DNA of 64,000 bases from the NCBI GenBank assembly GCA_024195265.1, contig JAJLRJ010000007.1, positions 25,181,934 through 25,245,933 of the forward strand, in the 5' to 3' direction. How positions within the stretch are numbered: the stretch's first letter is position 1; each line of letters opens with the position of its first letter. This DNA comes from Dendrophyllia cribrosa (lineage: Eukaryota; Cnidaria; Anthozoa; Scleractinia; Dendrophylliidae). Positions 1 to 12,300 of this stretch are shown piece after piece. The notes under the pieces are model-generated. The model searched no databases, had not been told where the DNA came from, and saw only the letters and a list, made by a program, of their open reading frames with translations. The position numbers and the translations under genes are program-made.

Positions 1-210
1 GATGATAATGATGATGATGACGATGACGATGACGATGGTGGTGACGATGACGATAACGATGATGACGAAAGCATAAATGGTAATAAAGATGCTGAGATGG
101 CAGGCAGCTACAACCGTGAAATGGTTGGCGGGTGCGATTTTGGAGACATTGTACAGGATGTCAATAGCAATAGCGGTGCAACCCCGATTTTAACAGCGCC
201 TCTAGAGTAA
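1..210 (+). CDS. C-terminal exon of an Asp-rich protein (partial)
   Basis: Frame 1 is open from the first base to a TAA at 208-210, giving 69 residues. The first 22 or so codons are nearly all GAT/GAC (Asp) with a few Asn and Gly, followed by a mixed-composition tail ending in T-A-P-L-E. This fits the last exon of a gene lying mostly left of the window. An AATAAA at 841-846 could be its polyadenylation signal. The acidic run might instead be a GAT microsatellite that happens to be open. The tail after it has normal amino-acid composition, which favours coding. No family is recognised. Confidence 0.4.
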   Translation, partial: DDNDDDDDDDDDGGDDDDNDDDESINGNKDAEMAGSYNREMVGGCDFGDIVQDVNSNSGATPILTAPLE

Positions 211-1669
211 ATCCGTTTAGCCTAGGGCTTGAACCTAACTTTTCAGTTTACTAGTGGCTAGTGACAGGTTTGAGTTCCCTGAATTAAGCCGGAATTGTTC
301 AGGGGGTGGGGGTGGGTGTGGGGTGGGAAGACAATAACTAAAGAAAGAAAGAAGTAAGACACTTGGAAACACAGCTTGATCATGATTTTTAGTTTTCTTT
401 ATAAATCTCCTATATAAACGTACTAACGCGCTGAAAAAAAAAACCTGGAGAAGATAAGACTGACACCTTACGAACGAACGAACGAATGTCAAACGAACGG
501 AAAAACATTGAGAAGACAAAAAGGCAAACACCTTAAGAACGCATGAATGTACAGGAAAATGTTGAAACTGTAAGATTAATGCCTTAACAAAAGTACTAGC
601 GTACCGAGAAAGATGGAGAAAATAAATACTAACATGTTGCCAACGTACCAACATACAAAGAGACGTAAAAATAAACAGGAAAAGTTTTTTCGGGGTTTAA
701 CGAAGCACGGGGCTTATTATTCCTTATCTTAGAAACAGGTGAAGGTTTTAGTACCGGTAGTTTCTCCTTTACGCACTCCGATACCTCGGCAACGGCTAAT
801 GGTTGTGGCTTTCCTGGCAAACAGTGCCAGTGTCGTAGTAAATAAAATGAATTAAGTTACAAATGTAATATCTAATAATAAAGACGTTGAAATTTATCTT
901 TCTTTATGGACTCTGGCTCTGTATGGGCGTTTACAATGACGCCCATACAGATCGGCCGGGAATATTTTATCGTACTTATGAAATGAAACAATAAGTAGAG
1001 ACAGGGCTGTCACTAAGATTTCAAGTTGCTGGGTAAATGCAATTAGTAGGCGGGAAATCAAACAGCTGGGGAGTTCTTTTGGTTTTATTTTCCTTCTATT
1101 TTCCTATTAAAGTAGCTGGGGTCACGCTCATATTGGCCAGGGGAAACCCCCTGGCCCCCGGCCCTTAGTGACAGCCCAGGTAGAGATCTGTAGGAGAAGT
1201 TAATGCATACTTAATAGCTGAGCAGCTGTCTGTATGAAAAGTTAATTCTTAATAAAAAAAAGTTTAATAATTCATCAACTCAGTTGATTTGTATTGGGGT
1301 TTACAAACTGAACCTTCATTAAATTCTCATTTCTTTTGTACTTTCCTTATGAATTATTAATTAATTTTATAAAACATAGTTAAAGCATAGTTCTGGGTTA
1401 ATTTCGTGAACAAGTGACGCGGATTATAGTTACGACTGTTAAGGGAATTCTTCGACTCGAAGCTTTAACTCCCAACATACTTTCTTTTGTTTGATGAAAG
1501 GTTTTCTTGTCTTACTAAACTAATCAACACGTGGTTGTCCAAAAGACGAGAAACTATATTTTTCTGTTTATCTGTATGTTTTGTTTTTATTTTTTTATTT
1601 GGCTGAGAAAGAAAAAGAGATTTGGGCAGGCATGCGCATAGCCTGAAACACTTCCCCTAAGGCACCGTA
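211..1669. other. Intergenic DNA / possible 3' UTR
   Basis: No convincing gene. It holds a possible polyadenylation signal at 841-846 and a short perfect hairpin at about 918-949 (CTGTATGGGCG on both arms). The rest is AT-rich with no recognised structure. Short open frames on the minus strand look random. Confidence 0.5.
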
Positions 1670-1940
1670 TGGAATATGGAATAGGTATGGAATAAATAAA
1701 ATAGAGGTCAAAAACCTTAGGCAAGGTGTAGGGTATCTACGTTTCCCGAGAGAAATACTAAAATCGTCCCTGTTTTACCGACTGTGTGGAATAATATGTA
1801 TTGAGATCAACATTCTAACGCAAGGTGTAGGGTATAAAGGTTTTAAGGCTGATCTAGTAAATATAAATTGTAAATGAAAGGACCACTCGACAAATTCGAA
1901 TTACTGGATCCCTGAGATGTATCTGATCAGCAAAATTAAT

Positions 1941-2140
1941 TAGAAACAAATGAAGTGAAAGGCTGTTCGAACATTGAAGGAATATATTTTTCAACCGATT
2001 AATTTCGAACAGCACGGCCGTTCTTCATTTGGGTATTCCCGGTTATACCCTGATGAAGAACGGCCGTGCTGTTCGAAATTAATCGGTTGAAAAAAATTAT
2101 TCCTTCACTGTACGATCAGCCTTTCACTTCATTTGTTCTA
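1941..2140. mobile_element. Foldback (MITE-like) element at the array edge
   Basis: A near-perfect inverted repeat of about 200 bp. TAGAAACAAATGAAGTGAAA on the left pairs with TTTCACTTCATTTGTTCTA on the right, and the arms continue inward through an ACGGCCGT-containing stretch to a short loop near 2035. No clear target duplication was found. The right end joins the first good unit of the 100-bp array at CTAGTAAAATC. Confidence 0.7.
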
Positions 2141-3174
2141 GTAAAATCAACCCCGTTTTGCAACCCTTTAGAATAACTGAAAATTGGAGTAAATATCCAC
2201 ACGCAATAGGTAGGCTATATAGGTTTCTCGGCTGAACAAGTAAAATCGACCCCGTTTCACCGACTGCATGGAATAAATGAAAATTGGGGTCAACATCGTA
2301 AGGCAAGGTTTAGGATACATAGGTTTCTCGGCTGAACTAGTAAAATCGACCCCGTTTTACCGACTGCATGGAATAAATGAAAACTGGGGTCAATATCCAA
2401 ACGCAATAGGTGGGGTATATAGGTTTCTCGGCTGAACAAGTAAAATCGACCCCGTTTTACCGATTGCATGGAATAAATGAAAATTGGGGTAAACATCGTA
2501 AGGCAAGGTTTAGGATACATAGGTTTCTCGGTTGAACTAGTAAAATCGACCCTCTTTTACCGATTCTTTAGAATAACTGAAAATTGGGGTAAACATCGTA
2601 AGGCAAGGTTTGGGATACATAGGTTCCTCGGCTGAACTAGTAAAATCGACCCCCTTTTACCGATTCTTTAGAATAACTGAAAATTGGGGTAAACATCCAA
2701 ACGCAATAGGTGGGGTATATAGGTTTCTCGGCTGAACTAGTAAAATCGACCCCGTTTTACCGACTCTTTAGAATAACTGAAAATTGGGGTAAACATCGTA
2801 AAGCAAGGTTTAGGATACATAGGTTTCTCGGTTGAACTAGTAAAATCGACCCCGTTTTACCGACTCTTTAGAATAACTGAAAATTGGGGTAAACATCGTA
2901 AAGCAAGGTTTGGGATACATATGTTTCTCGGCTAAACTAGTAAAATCGACCCCGTTTTACCGACTCTTTAGAATAACTGAAAATTGGGGTAAACATCGTA
3001 AGGCAAGGTTTAGGATACATAGGTTTCTCGGCTGAACTAGTAAAATCGTCCCTGTTTTACCGATCACCTTTATGGAATAAATGAAAATTGGGGTAAACAT
3101 CGTAAAGCAAGGTTTAGGATACATAGGTTTCTCGGTTGAACTAGTAAAATCGACCCCGTTTTACCTACTCTTTA

Positions 3175-3420
3175 GGGACGGACCATTATTTTTTTGACGG
3201 GGGGGGTTGGAAAATTTTCGCATGCAAACATTTCTTTTTATATGCGGCACCTGCTGCAAACAATTTATTTTGTGTCTCCGTCAACTGCTATACTTCCAGC
3301 AAACAATTTTTTTCTTTATTTTTTGCTTGCATACAATTTATTTCAGTGTTTATAGCCTCTGCAAACAATTTATTTCAAAATTTTCCAACCCCCCCCGTCA
3401 AAAAAATAATGGTCCGTCCC
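3175..3420. mobile_element. PIF/Harbinger-type MITE inside the tandem array
   Basis: A 246-bp insert interrupts one array unit exactly at CTCTTTA/GAATAAC. Its ends are GGGACGGACCATTATTTTTT and the reverse complement, with terminal inverted repeats of about 45 bp that include a G8 run. TTA is duplicated on both sides (3172-3174 and 3421-3423). A 3-bp TWA target duplication is typical of PIF/Harbinger elements. The interior carries several CAAACAATTTATTT-like repeats. The uninterrupted neighbouring units serve as the empty site. Confidence 0.85.
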
Positions 3421-4664
3421 TTAGAATAACTGAAAATTGGGGTAAACATCCAAACGCAATAGGTGGGGTATATAGGTTTCTCGGCTGAATTAGTAAAATC
3501 AACCCCATTTTACCGACTCTTTAGAATAACTGAAAATTGGGGTAAACATCCAAACGCAATAGGTGGGGTATATAGGTTTCTCGGCTGAACTAGTAAAATC
3601 GACCCCGTTTTACCGACTCTTTAGAATAACTGAAAATTGGGGTAAACATCGTAAATCAAGGTTTGGGATACATAGGTTTCTCGGCTAAACTAGTAAAATC
3701 GACCCCGTTTTACCGACTCTTTAGAATAACTGAAAATTGGGGTAAACATCGTAAAGCAAAGTTTAGGATACATAGGTTTCTCGGTTGAACTAGTAAAATC
3801 GACCCCGTTTTACCGACTCTTTAGAATAACTGAAAATTGGGGTAAACATCGTAAAGCAAGGTTTGGGATACATAGGTTTCTCGGCTAAACTAGTAAAATC
3901 GACCCCGTTTTACCGACTCTTTAGAATAACTGAAAATTGGGGTAAACATCGTAAAGCAAGGTTTGGGATACATAGGTTTCTCGGCTAAACTAGTAAAATC
4001 GACCCCGTTTTACCGACTCTTTAGAATAACTGAAAATTTGGATAAACATCGTAAAGCAAGGTTTAGGATACATAGGTTTCTCGGTTGAACTAGTAAAATC
4101 GACCCCGTTTTACCGACTGCATGGAATAAATGAAAATTGGGGTAAACATCCAAACGCAATAGGTGGGGTATATAGGGTTCTGGGTTGAACTAGTAAAATC
4201 GACCCCGTTTTACCGACTCTTTAGAATAACTGAAAATTGGGGTAAACATCGTAAGGCAAGGTTTGGGATACATAGGTTTCTCGGCTGAACTAGTAAAATC
4301 AACCCCGTTTTACCGACTCTTTAGAATAACTGAAAATTGGGGTAAACATCGTAAGGCAAGGTTTGGGATACATAGGTTTCTCGGCTGAACTAGTAAAATC
4401 GACCCCGTTTTACCGATCACCTTTATGGAATAAATGAAAATTGGGGTAAACATCGTAAAGCAAGGTTTAGGATACATAGGTTTCTCGGCTGAATTAGTAA
4501 AATCGACCCCATTTTACCGACTCTTTAGAATAACTGAAAATTGGGGTAAACATCCAAACGCAATAGGTGGGGTATATAGGTTTCTCGGCTGAACTAGTAA
4601 AATCGACCCCGTTTTACCGACTGCATGGAATGCAAATTGGGGTCAATATCGTAAGTTTGGGATA

Positions 4665-4960
4665 TATAGATACCCTAAACCTTGCTGAACGATATTGACC
4701 CCAATTTTCATCATATGTATATTCTATAAAACGGGGTCGATTTCACTAGTTCAGCCGGGAAACCTACATACCCTACACCTTGACTTAGGTTTTTACCCCA
4801 GTTTTCCGTTATTCTATAAGATCGTAAAACGGGGTGGATTTTAATAGTTCAACCGGGAAACCTATATACCCTACCGGCATTGCCTTAGGTTTTGTTATCC
4901 CAATTTTCAGTTAGTCCATAGCTAAAGAGTCTGTAAAACCGGGTTGATTTTACAATTTCA
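4665..4960. repeat. Inverted block of the 100-bp array
   Basis: The repeat changes orientation here. ACCCTAAACCTTGC, GATATTGACCCCAATTTTCA and AACGGGGTCGATTT are reverse complements of the standard unit, in roughly three diverged copies. Direct-orientation diverged copies resume after about 4970. The left junction forms a small hairpin at about 4655-4690. Confidence 0.75.
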
Positions 4961-5260
4961 GTGGAGAAATATAGGTTTCCCTGCTGAACTGGAAAAATAG
5001 ACTCCATAGAATAAATGGAAAATATGATGGTAAAAAACCTGATGCAAGGTGTAGGGTATATGGGTTTCTCGGATAAACTAGAAAAATTGATCCCCGTACT
5101 GTTCTACCGACTCTACGCAATGAAAGAATACTGTCAAAATTGTAAGGCAGCAGGGTATACGAGTTTACCGGCTAAACTAGTAAAGTCGACCTTGTTTTAT
5201 GGAGAACAAAATTGGGTTCAGAAATATTATGTTAAATGTTTGACAATTCTGAATTTTCTT

Positions 5261-6350
5261 CAGCGGTTAAATAACTTGTAAAATTTCAACGCAGAAAAGT
5301 ATTTTCTAATTTCAAACAATTACTCGTGTTTGTTCTGGGTTATTCCATCACGCGGCTTGTGTTTTTGTGGCGTTACGTGACACTGTACTCTGTTTGTGGC
5401 AGGAAATTTTCAGCACGCACGAGGTGATAGCTTCGCGAAGATTGCTTGGTTTACGATCGATTCTCGCTGCCTTTCATTTAGTTTCTTGGATGCCTTGACG
5501 TACAATCGGACCCATAAATAATGTAAGTGTCAAATTCGTTGATTCGTAGTCTAATTATATCAAAGCAAAGGTTAGACGATCTGCCGGTGTAGATTTTCAG
5601 CATCGCTTGGATAAGCTTAATTAGTTCTTCCATTTTCACGAATTTGTCACAAATTTCGGACTGTCAGTCACTCGGTGCTTTAAAGACCTAATTGACCGGC
5701 TACGGATCATTTAACCGAAGGTTAAGTTGGTGTTGTAAAGGGCAACGTAAAGCAAAATATTGCCCGACTATTCTGACTATTCACATTGACCTTACTAAGC
5801 TTAAGCTTAAGCTTATATCCTTTGAAGTAAGCCGTATTTTTATACTTTTTAGCTTTGTAAATGATTTGTAAACTTTAACCTGATGGACAACATAACTTTT
5901 AATATAGTTAAACGGATGCTATTTTCAGATTTCCCAACTGTGTAGAACTGAAGTTCACCTAAGGAATCAGACAGTCGCAGCAGGACCGGGGGGGGGGGGG
6001 GGGGAATTCCCGCAAAAGGGGGGGGACTTAATAAATTCCTTGCCCCTTAAAAGGGGGGGGGGGGGGGGACTTAAAAGAGGATTTACGGTACCCAATTTCT
6101 TCATTTTATTGAACTAATTCTGGTTACTTTTATCTTATTCAATAAGAACTAATTCTCATCATCAGGGATAGTTTTTTAATGGCATAATAATAATAATATT
6201 ATTATAATAATAATATTATTATATTATTATAATCATGTCTATAATAATATTACATGTGTATCATGCCACACTGTTCCATACAACATTCTTTTAAAATTTT
6301 GTATTGTCATTATGAATTTAATCTTAATCATTTGTCATTTTCCAAAACAG
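5261..6350. other. Upstream region and first intron of the C2H2 gene; low complexity
   Basis: No protein-coding ORF is supported. A candidate untranslated first exon ends at 5522 with a good donor (AAT|GTAAGT). Low-complexity DNA follows: G runs at about 5987-6003 and 6052-6070, and an AAT/ATT microsatellite at about 6185-6232. The exact promoter and first-exon start cannot be fixed from sequence alone. Confidence 0.45.
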
Positions 6351-6375
6351 ATAGGCTTAATATTTTTGGAAAAAA

Positions 6376-9300
6376 ATGTTGAGAAGGAATCGTGGGAATT
6401 TTCCATCAAAGGTGAGTGAATTACACATCAGTTGAGGACATACATTTAAAATAAAATTATCTGTAAGAGATGGGTCATGGCCATACTAAAAACCGCTGCT
6501 GCGAATGGGCTGATCCCAGCCTAAATATCTTTATTTTTAGTTATTATTAATATAATGGCTATTATTATAGGTGCAAGCTGACTGTATGTACAAATATAAT
6601 TATGATCAGATATTAATAGTAGATAAAATATGAGCAGGAAATCTGTATGGGCATTTACACTGGTGAGCTGAAGGAAATGAAAGAATGAGTAGAGATCTGT
6701 ATGAAAAGTTAATGAATACTAATTAGCTGGGGAGTGCTGGTGTTTGTATCAAAAGTTAATTCTTCTGTTTGATAATTCATCAACTCAGTTGATTTGTATT
6801 GGGTTTACAAAGGTATACATGTGACTCAAATACTGCCTATTTAAGAGGCACTCCGTCTAAGATCCGACCGGTCAATTTTCGGCGGTAAATGAAATTCTTT
6901 CATTTTTTCTGCAGAAATAAAACATCATGTCCTAAGTACGAAAATCGTATTTGTTTGGCTTCGTTTCTTTTAATACTTGAGTTTGGTCGTTTTTTCCGGA
7001 GCGACCATAGGGTAAGCCAATCCGTCGTTCGTAACACTGATTTTTGACTAAAACTCAAAGCGCCCTGTGACAATGTATGTTTTCACAGCAAGCTCATATT
7101 TACACAGAGATATATATCAGTAATGAACTTTCTTTTAAGCGTAAAATCAACCTGGTTCATGTCGCACAAAATTAGTTATGATTTTTTTCGTACACCCTCC
7201 TATCGGTACCAGGCGAGCAGGTGGCGAAGGGCCTCCATAAAAAATTGTCATTTCGCAAAACTGGGACCTGATCTAAAAGTAACTCGCAAATATTTTATCA
7301 GACCAAGGTCTGGTCTACAAATAACTGCAATAAAATTTGTGGGCACTCGTCATATAATGGTATAAAAATTTCAAACAAATTCACCAAACTAGAAAATTTC
7401 ATTATCATTCGCCCATTTTAAAAGGCTTGTTTAATTTCCTTCATTTGCATTTAAAACATGTTAAACCCGCCAGAAATTAAAAAATAGACTATATAACAGT
7501 TCAGACAGTTAAAGAATTTATAAAGCTTACCATAATTCTGTTACAAATTCGTCCACAAATTCGTCCTCATTCGTACACTCCATCTTCCAACAGTTTTATC
7601 ATTGTCACGCAACACCGGCCTGAGTGAAACAGTGGTTCGGATCACCGAATACAACAAAAGCCCAACTTGTGTTCATTCGATATTTGAAGGTTAACCAACA
7701 GAAGCCTCGTGGTATTTGATGCAAATAACGGCGGCTACACTGTTGGTTAGGAATGATGAGGTGCTGGTTGAACTCGCCTGGTCGGTAAACACAGTGTGTA
7801 ACAGTGCTCTCGGGCGGAATGTCGTTCAGTTTGTAATCTGCTTGACATGAGAACCGTTCCAATGTCACAAAGTTCTTCGTAAATCCTATATAATGTTCTG
7901 AAGAAACTGCAAAATCAAGAAAATACTGGACATTATCTCCACCAATACAACAACAATATTATTTTGAAGCCTTGCCGGAATCTGCCATTGTTATGTTTAC
8001 TACTAAAACCGCTGACCACCCTTAGCTCACTTTAAGCGCTGGACTCGAAGCAGTTGCATCCCTGTACAAATGCCGAAAGTTTATCAACAAGGTCCTTCTT
8101 CCTGTCTTTTGAATGAAAGGATACGTCAAAAAACTTTAAAATCACTTTCAGCATACTGACGTTAAACTTGCTTAGTTTGTCCTCTTTCACATAGTCACAC
8201 AAGCAGAAAATGTCATATGTCATGGGATGTTGTAAACTGAGTCTCTCTTCAATTGTGTGAAGAACGTCTTTCCTTTCTTGCTCTATTTCTTCTTCCAATA
8301 ATTCCTCTGGAGTGATTTGCTCCCTGCCGGGCCTCCTTCTCTTTGCTGCCAGCCGAGAAAAATATCCTTGAACTTGCGTTTTGGAAATCCATTCCTCTCT
8401 CCCAAACAGTCTGTTATTTCCTTCATCCCTTGCAGTACGCATGTCCAGGGCAACTTGTGCTGGATCTGCTTTTAAACCTGATCGCTCACCGAGATCGAAT
8501 TTGGCTGTCAAATAATCTTTCACATTTTCACTAAATCTTGTCGCTCCTCCTCGTGTTGTGTGCAAAGCCCAACCCACGCTAAGGCTTTCACGTTCTGAAG
8601 CCAGTTGTTCCCCTGCCTGCTTTAACAGAGGAGTACTGTCTCTTTCGACTGTGTCCACGGTTGAGAATTTTTCTGCCCACTCTCTCCTTAATTTGTCGTA
8701 TGAGGTTTCAGAAGATTTCTTCCTATCATGATCCCCAACCTCTAGGTGGATTTCAAGATCACTAAACTTCTTAAACGCCTTACGGCAACCAGGCTCAGAA
8801 CATTCGAACATGGCATCCTGATCAGGTTGAGATACTGCGGTGAACTTACAGTAGCGGCTGCATCGAAAAGGAAAGAAATCCTTTTTTACTAAAAGACCAG
8901 TTTGTCCTTGATGGCTATTATAGAGCTTATCATAGAGGATAAGTTTCCCTGGACCTTTTCCAAACGCCTTCCAAACGCGCACACCTCTTTCTTCGTACGC
9001 AAAATTGTGAAACTTGCTAAAACCGTCCATTTTGTTCACCAGCACATTTTTTTGATCTTCACTAATTGAACATACGCAGGCTGTTGTACCTTTCACAGGA
9101 CGTTCTGACAAGGCAACATACATATCACTTGCCGATAGTACGTCATGGCCTTCATTACAGTATCTTCTGATGGTAGACTTCATTGGGCATAAGATACGGT
9201 CACAAACATCTTTACCGTACTGCGGTTCCGAGAAGTCAAACCTACAGACCTCAATACCACTTCTCTCCCCTACATCTCTAACAGCCACTGTAAGATTGTT

Positions 9301-12300
9301 GTTGTGATAGCACCCCGCTTCATCAGATCTAAGGAAGGCTTTTGTGACGTTTGGTTTCTGGGCCTTGATAACACCCAAAACATTTTCAAGAATGGAGCAA
9401 ACTGCAAACCAGTCTTGCTGGCAGGAGCCGTCCACGAGGTGGGCGTAAGATTGCAACTCCTTATCTTCATCACCAGCCTCACACGACAGAACTGTGGAAA
9501 TGTGCCAGCTGATTCCGCGCTTTCCGAACCAATCGGACTGTTTTTCCCTGAATTTCAACTGTAGGAATTTCATGGCCCAGTCCATAACTATCAGTACATG
9601 GTCTCCATCCGCTAACAATTTGAGAGCATCCTGCTTTGCGCTGTCCTGATTGACGGAACGTAAAATATGTGCTTTCCAATGAATTATGTCGGCCTTAGCT
9701 TGCTCAAAGTCGAACAGGAGATCTTCCTGGTGTTCTTTGCTGTACAAATTAGCTGAGGAAGATGTAATTTTAGTCTCAATGTCACCTAGGACAGACTTCA
9801 GGGCTTCGCAATCTGTACAGATTGTACTGTGTAAGTGAGAGCATTTCTCCTGGAAATCTGGGTCGCAACCGTCGGAGAGCGCGAACTTCCGACAGTGATC
9901 TGGGCATGTGGATTCGTCATCTTTGCAATGAACACGATAGTTGGTTTTTAAGTAGTGCTTACCATCTTTCAGTGCGCGCCTTGCATCATTGCACCACAGC
10001 TTACTCACCCCTGCTTTCTCTAATTCGTCCAAAATTCGTTCAACTGTCTGAAAACCTGAAGCACCATCAGCGGCAGTGTTGTCTAGGCCTTGGAGTGATT
10101 TACGTTGCGATGCTTCTCGCACCTCAAGAATCTTATATAAGGTCGATTGGCTCAGTGGTTCAAACTGCTCCTCTTAACATAACTCTAAGTACTGACTGAT
10201 CATAGTGGATCTTGTAACTGTGCGCACTACGTTTGGCATTTCTATCGTTTCTCCACTATCAAGTTTCAGGACTCTGTTACCGTAAGCAACGTCCTGATAG
10301 AAGTAAGGCCGATTAGCAAAATCAATGAAATGCTCCACCTTGAGCATGTCAAGTCGCTGACGATGTCTGATTTCCTTAACCAGGGGGGCTCCTGGATTGT
10401 GCATTTTTGCGTGAGCCCTTGCCCGCTTGATTTGCCATGATGAAAGTTTTTCATATGGCTCATGAATTTTCTTCAAGGTGTCAATCGGAAACCTATGAGC
10501 ATATAGGCTCAATATCTGCGTTTTCACGTTCTTTGAATTCGCATTTTTAAACGCAGTCATCAGCATTTTAAGATCATCAGACACTTGATATTTATCCTCT
10601 TCTTTTGAAGCCAGTGCGTTAAAAAGTATTTCAGCATCTTGTGGACATATTACTTTACAAACAAGCAAACAGTCTTCCTTAGCTTTCTCCACACAGTTTT
10701 TCTGCTCCTGTTTACTACACTTGTCCCATGCAGTTTTGAGCTGGGAGTCAAGTGGTCTGTGCTTCTCACCTGGTATGTGATTTGCAATTTCATTCATCGC
10801 TGAGTTGTATACACAAATAATGTTTTCAGTAGAGACTCCAGGAGAACACTCGGATGCCATTCCTGGGGTCCACAATGACCAATCTTTGTTAGGCAGTGCA
10901 TGTTGTCCAATGGGAGTGGACGCCGTGGCTTCTTCAACAGCTAATACAGCCTTTTGCTTAGAAGTCCTATAAAGCAAAATAAATGTTCTAAAATCTTTCA
11001 CTATAATGCAGAGGCGTAGCCAAAACGTTTTCAGAGGTACGCAAAATCAATTTTCAAACACTCCCCTGACCTCCTCCCCCACCCTCAAGTCCCAAACCTT
11101 TCTTTTTTCCGACTTTTTTTAGGTACGCACGTGCGTACGAGCGTACAGGTAGCTACGCCCCTGTAATGCAAAAACAAATAAATAAATATTGACTAAATGA
11201 AGCGGTATTACCTTTATTTATGGTTGTATAATGTTCGTATTTCACTATTTGAAATTAAATGAAATAAATGATGAATTAATCGAATTAAACACTTTCCATT
11301 GCTTGTTTCAAAAAATACATTTCCAGCAATAAAAACATAATTTAAAAATCAACGGAGGTGTACAGACCTGTTCAACTCAGATTGACAAGAGTCGTCTTCG
11401 CTTAATAGCTGTGGGCGTAGCCAGTTTGCATCTTTTTCAATCTTCTCTTTGTGCTTCTTTCGACATGCCGTACATATAGCTGAAGAAAGAAAGGATAACG
11501 TAATGATAATTAAATTAAGAATATGAAATTATAAAACGATTTGAAAACAACCCAAAGTGTCACGAATAACAGAATATCGCGTTGGTCACTCTGGTATTTG
11601 TGTTTTCTTACTTTTGTAGATTTGCGCTTTAAAGAATGAGAAAGAGATACTTACGTGATCCTACACCTGCGTTCTTGCCAAACAAGTTATTTATTTCCTT
11701 CGCCTTCTCAAAATTGATTACATGCCTACCAGTGACTGCCTTCGTTTTACCGGTATGTCCTGGATACTGACATGATCTTGGCGGACGCCAAAATCTCCCG
11801 AGGCCTTCTCTGTGTTTAGGACAAATTTTCATCTTTGCAATTTGGCTTTCATCTAGCCCAAAAAGTCCCACCCTGGCCAAAATTAAATCTCTCTCGCACA
11901 CGTCTTCGTTTGACAAATGACAACTTGCCAGGTGCCCTGAGATATCATCATTGCACTCCGTCAAAGGAACAGTGTCACGCTTTTCCTTACTTGGGCCACA
12001 TTGACCGCTCACAAGTGAATAGAAAGAACAAAAACCCGACATACTTAAATTTTTCTGAACGAAGCAAGGTGGAAACAAACTATGAAACACTTCGAAAGAT
12101 GCACAATGTTTACTTTTTATTCGACTTCACACGAGAATCCTGTCACGAAAAGGTCAGCGGTCACTCGATTAGCTGTTGGTTCAAAATATAAAATGGTGTT
12201 CAGTTGTCGTATTGGTGGAGATAATGTCCAGTAGTTACTTGATTGGGCAGTTTTTTCAGAACATTATAAAGGATTTAAGAAGAGCTTTGTTTACACTGGA

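Larger units (their letters stand above)
1670..5260. repeat. 100-bp tandem repeat array
   Basis: The motif AAATTGGGGTAAACATC recurs at exactly 100-bp spacing (for example 2581 and 2681), with GGTTTCTCGGCTGAACTAG and AAAATCGACCCCGTTTTACC in each unit. About 22 well-conserved units lie between about 2140 and 4640. Divergent units extend to about 1670 on the left and about 5260 on the right. Two alternative versions occur at two places in the unit (CGTAAGGCAAGG or CCAAACGCAATAGG; CTCTTTAGAATAAC or GCATGGAATAAA) and are shuffled between units. Open frames inside the array are by-products of the repeat. Confidence 0.92.

Noticed and set aside
2124..2520. Repetitive minus-strand ORFs in the 100-bp array
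   Set aside because: Translations of a non-coding tandem unit; the frame changes from unit to unit because 100 is not divisible by three.
5015..5281. 88-codon ORF over the array edge
   Set aside because: It is made of diverged 100-bp units and has no recognisable protein features.
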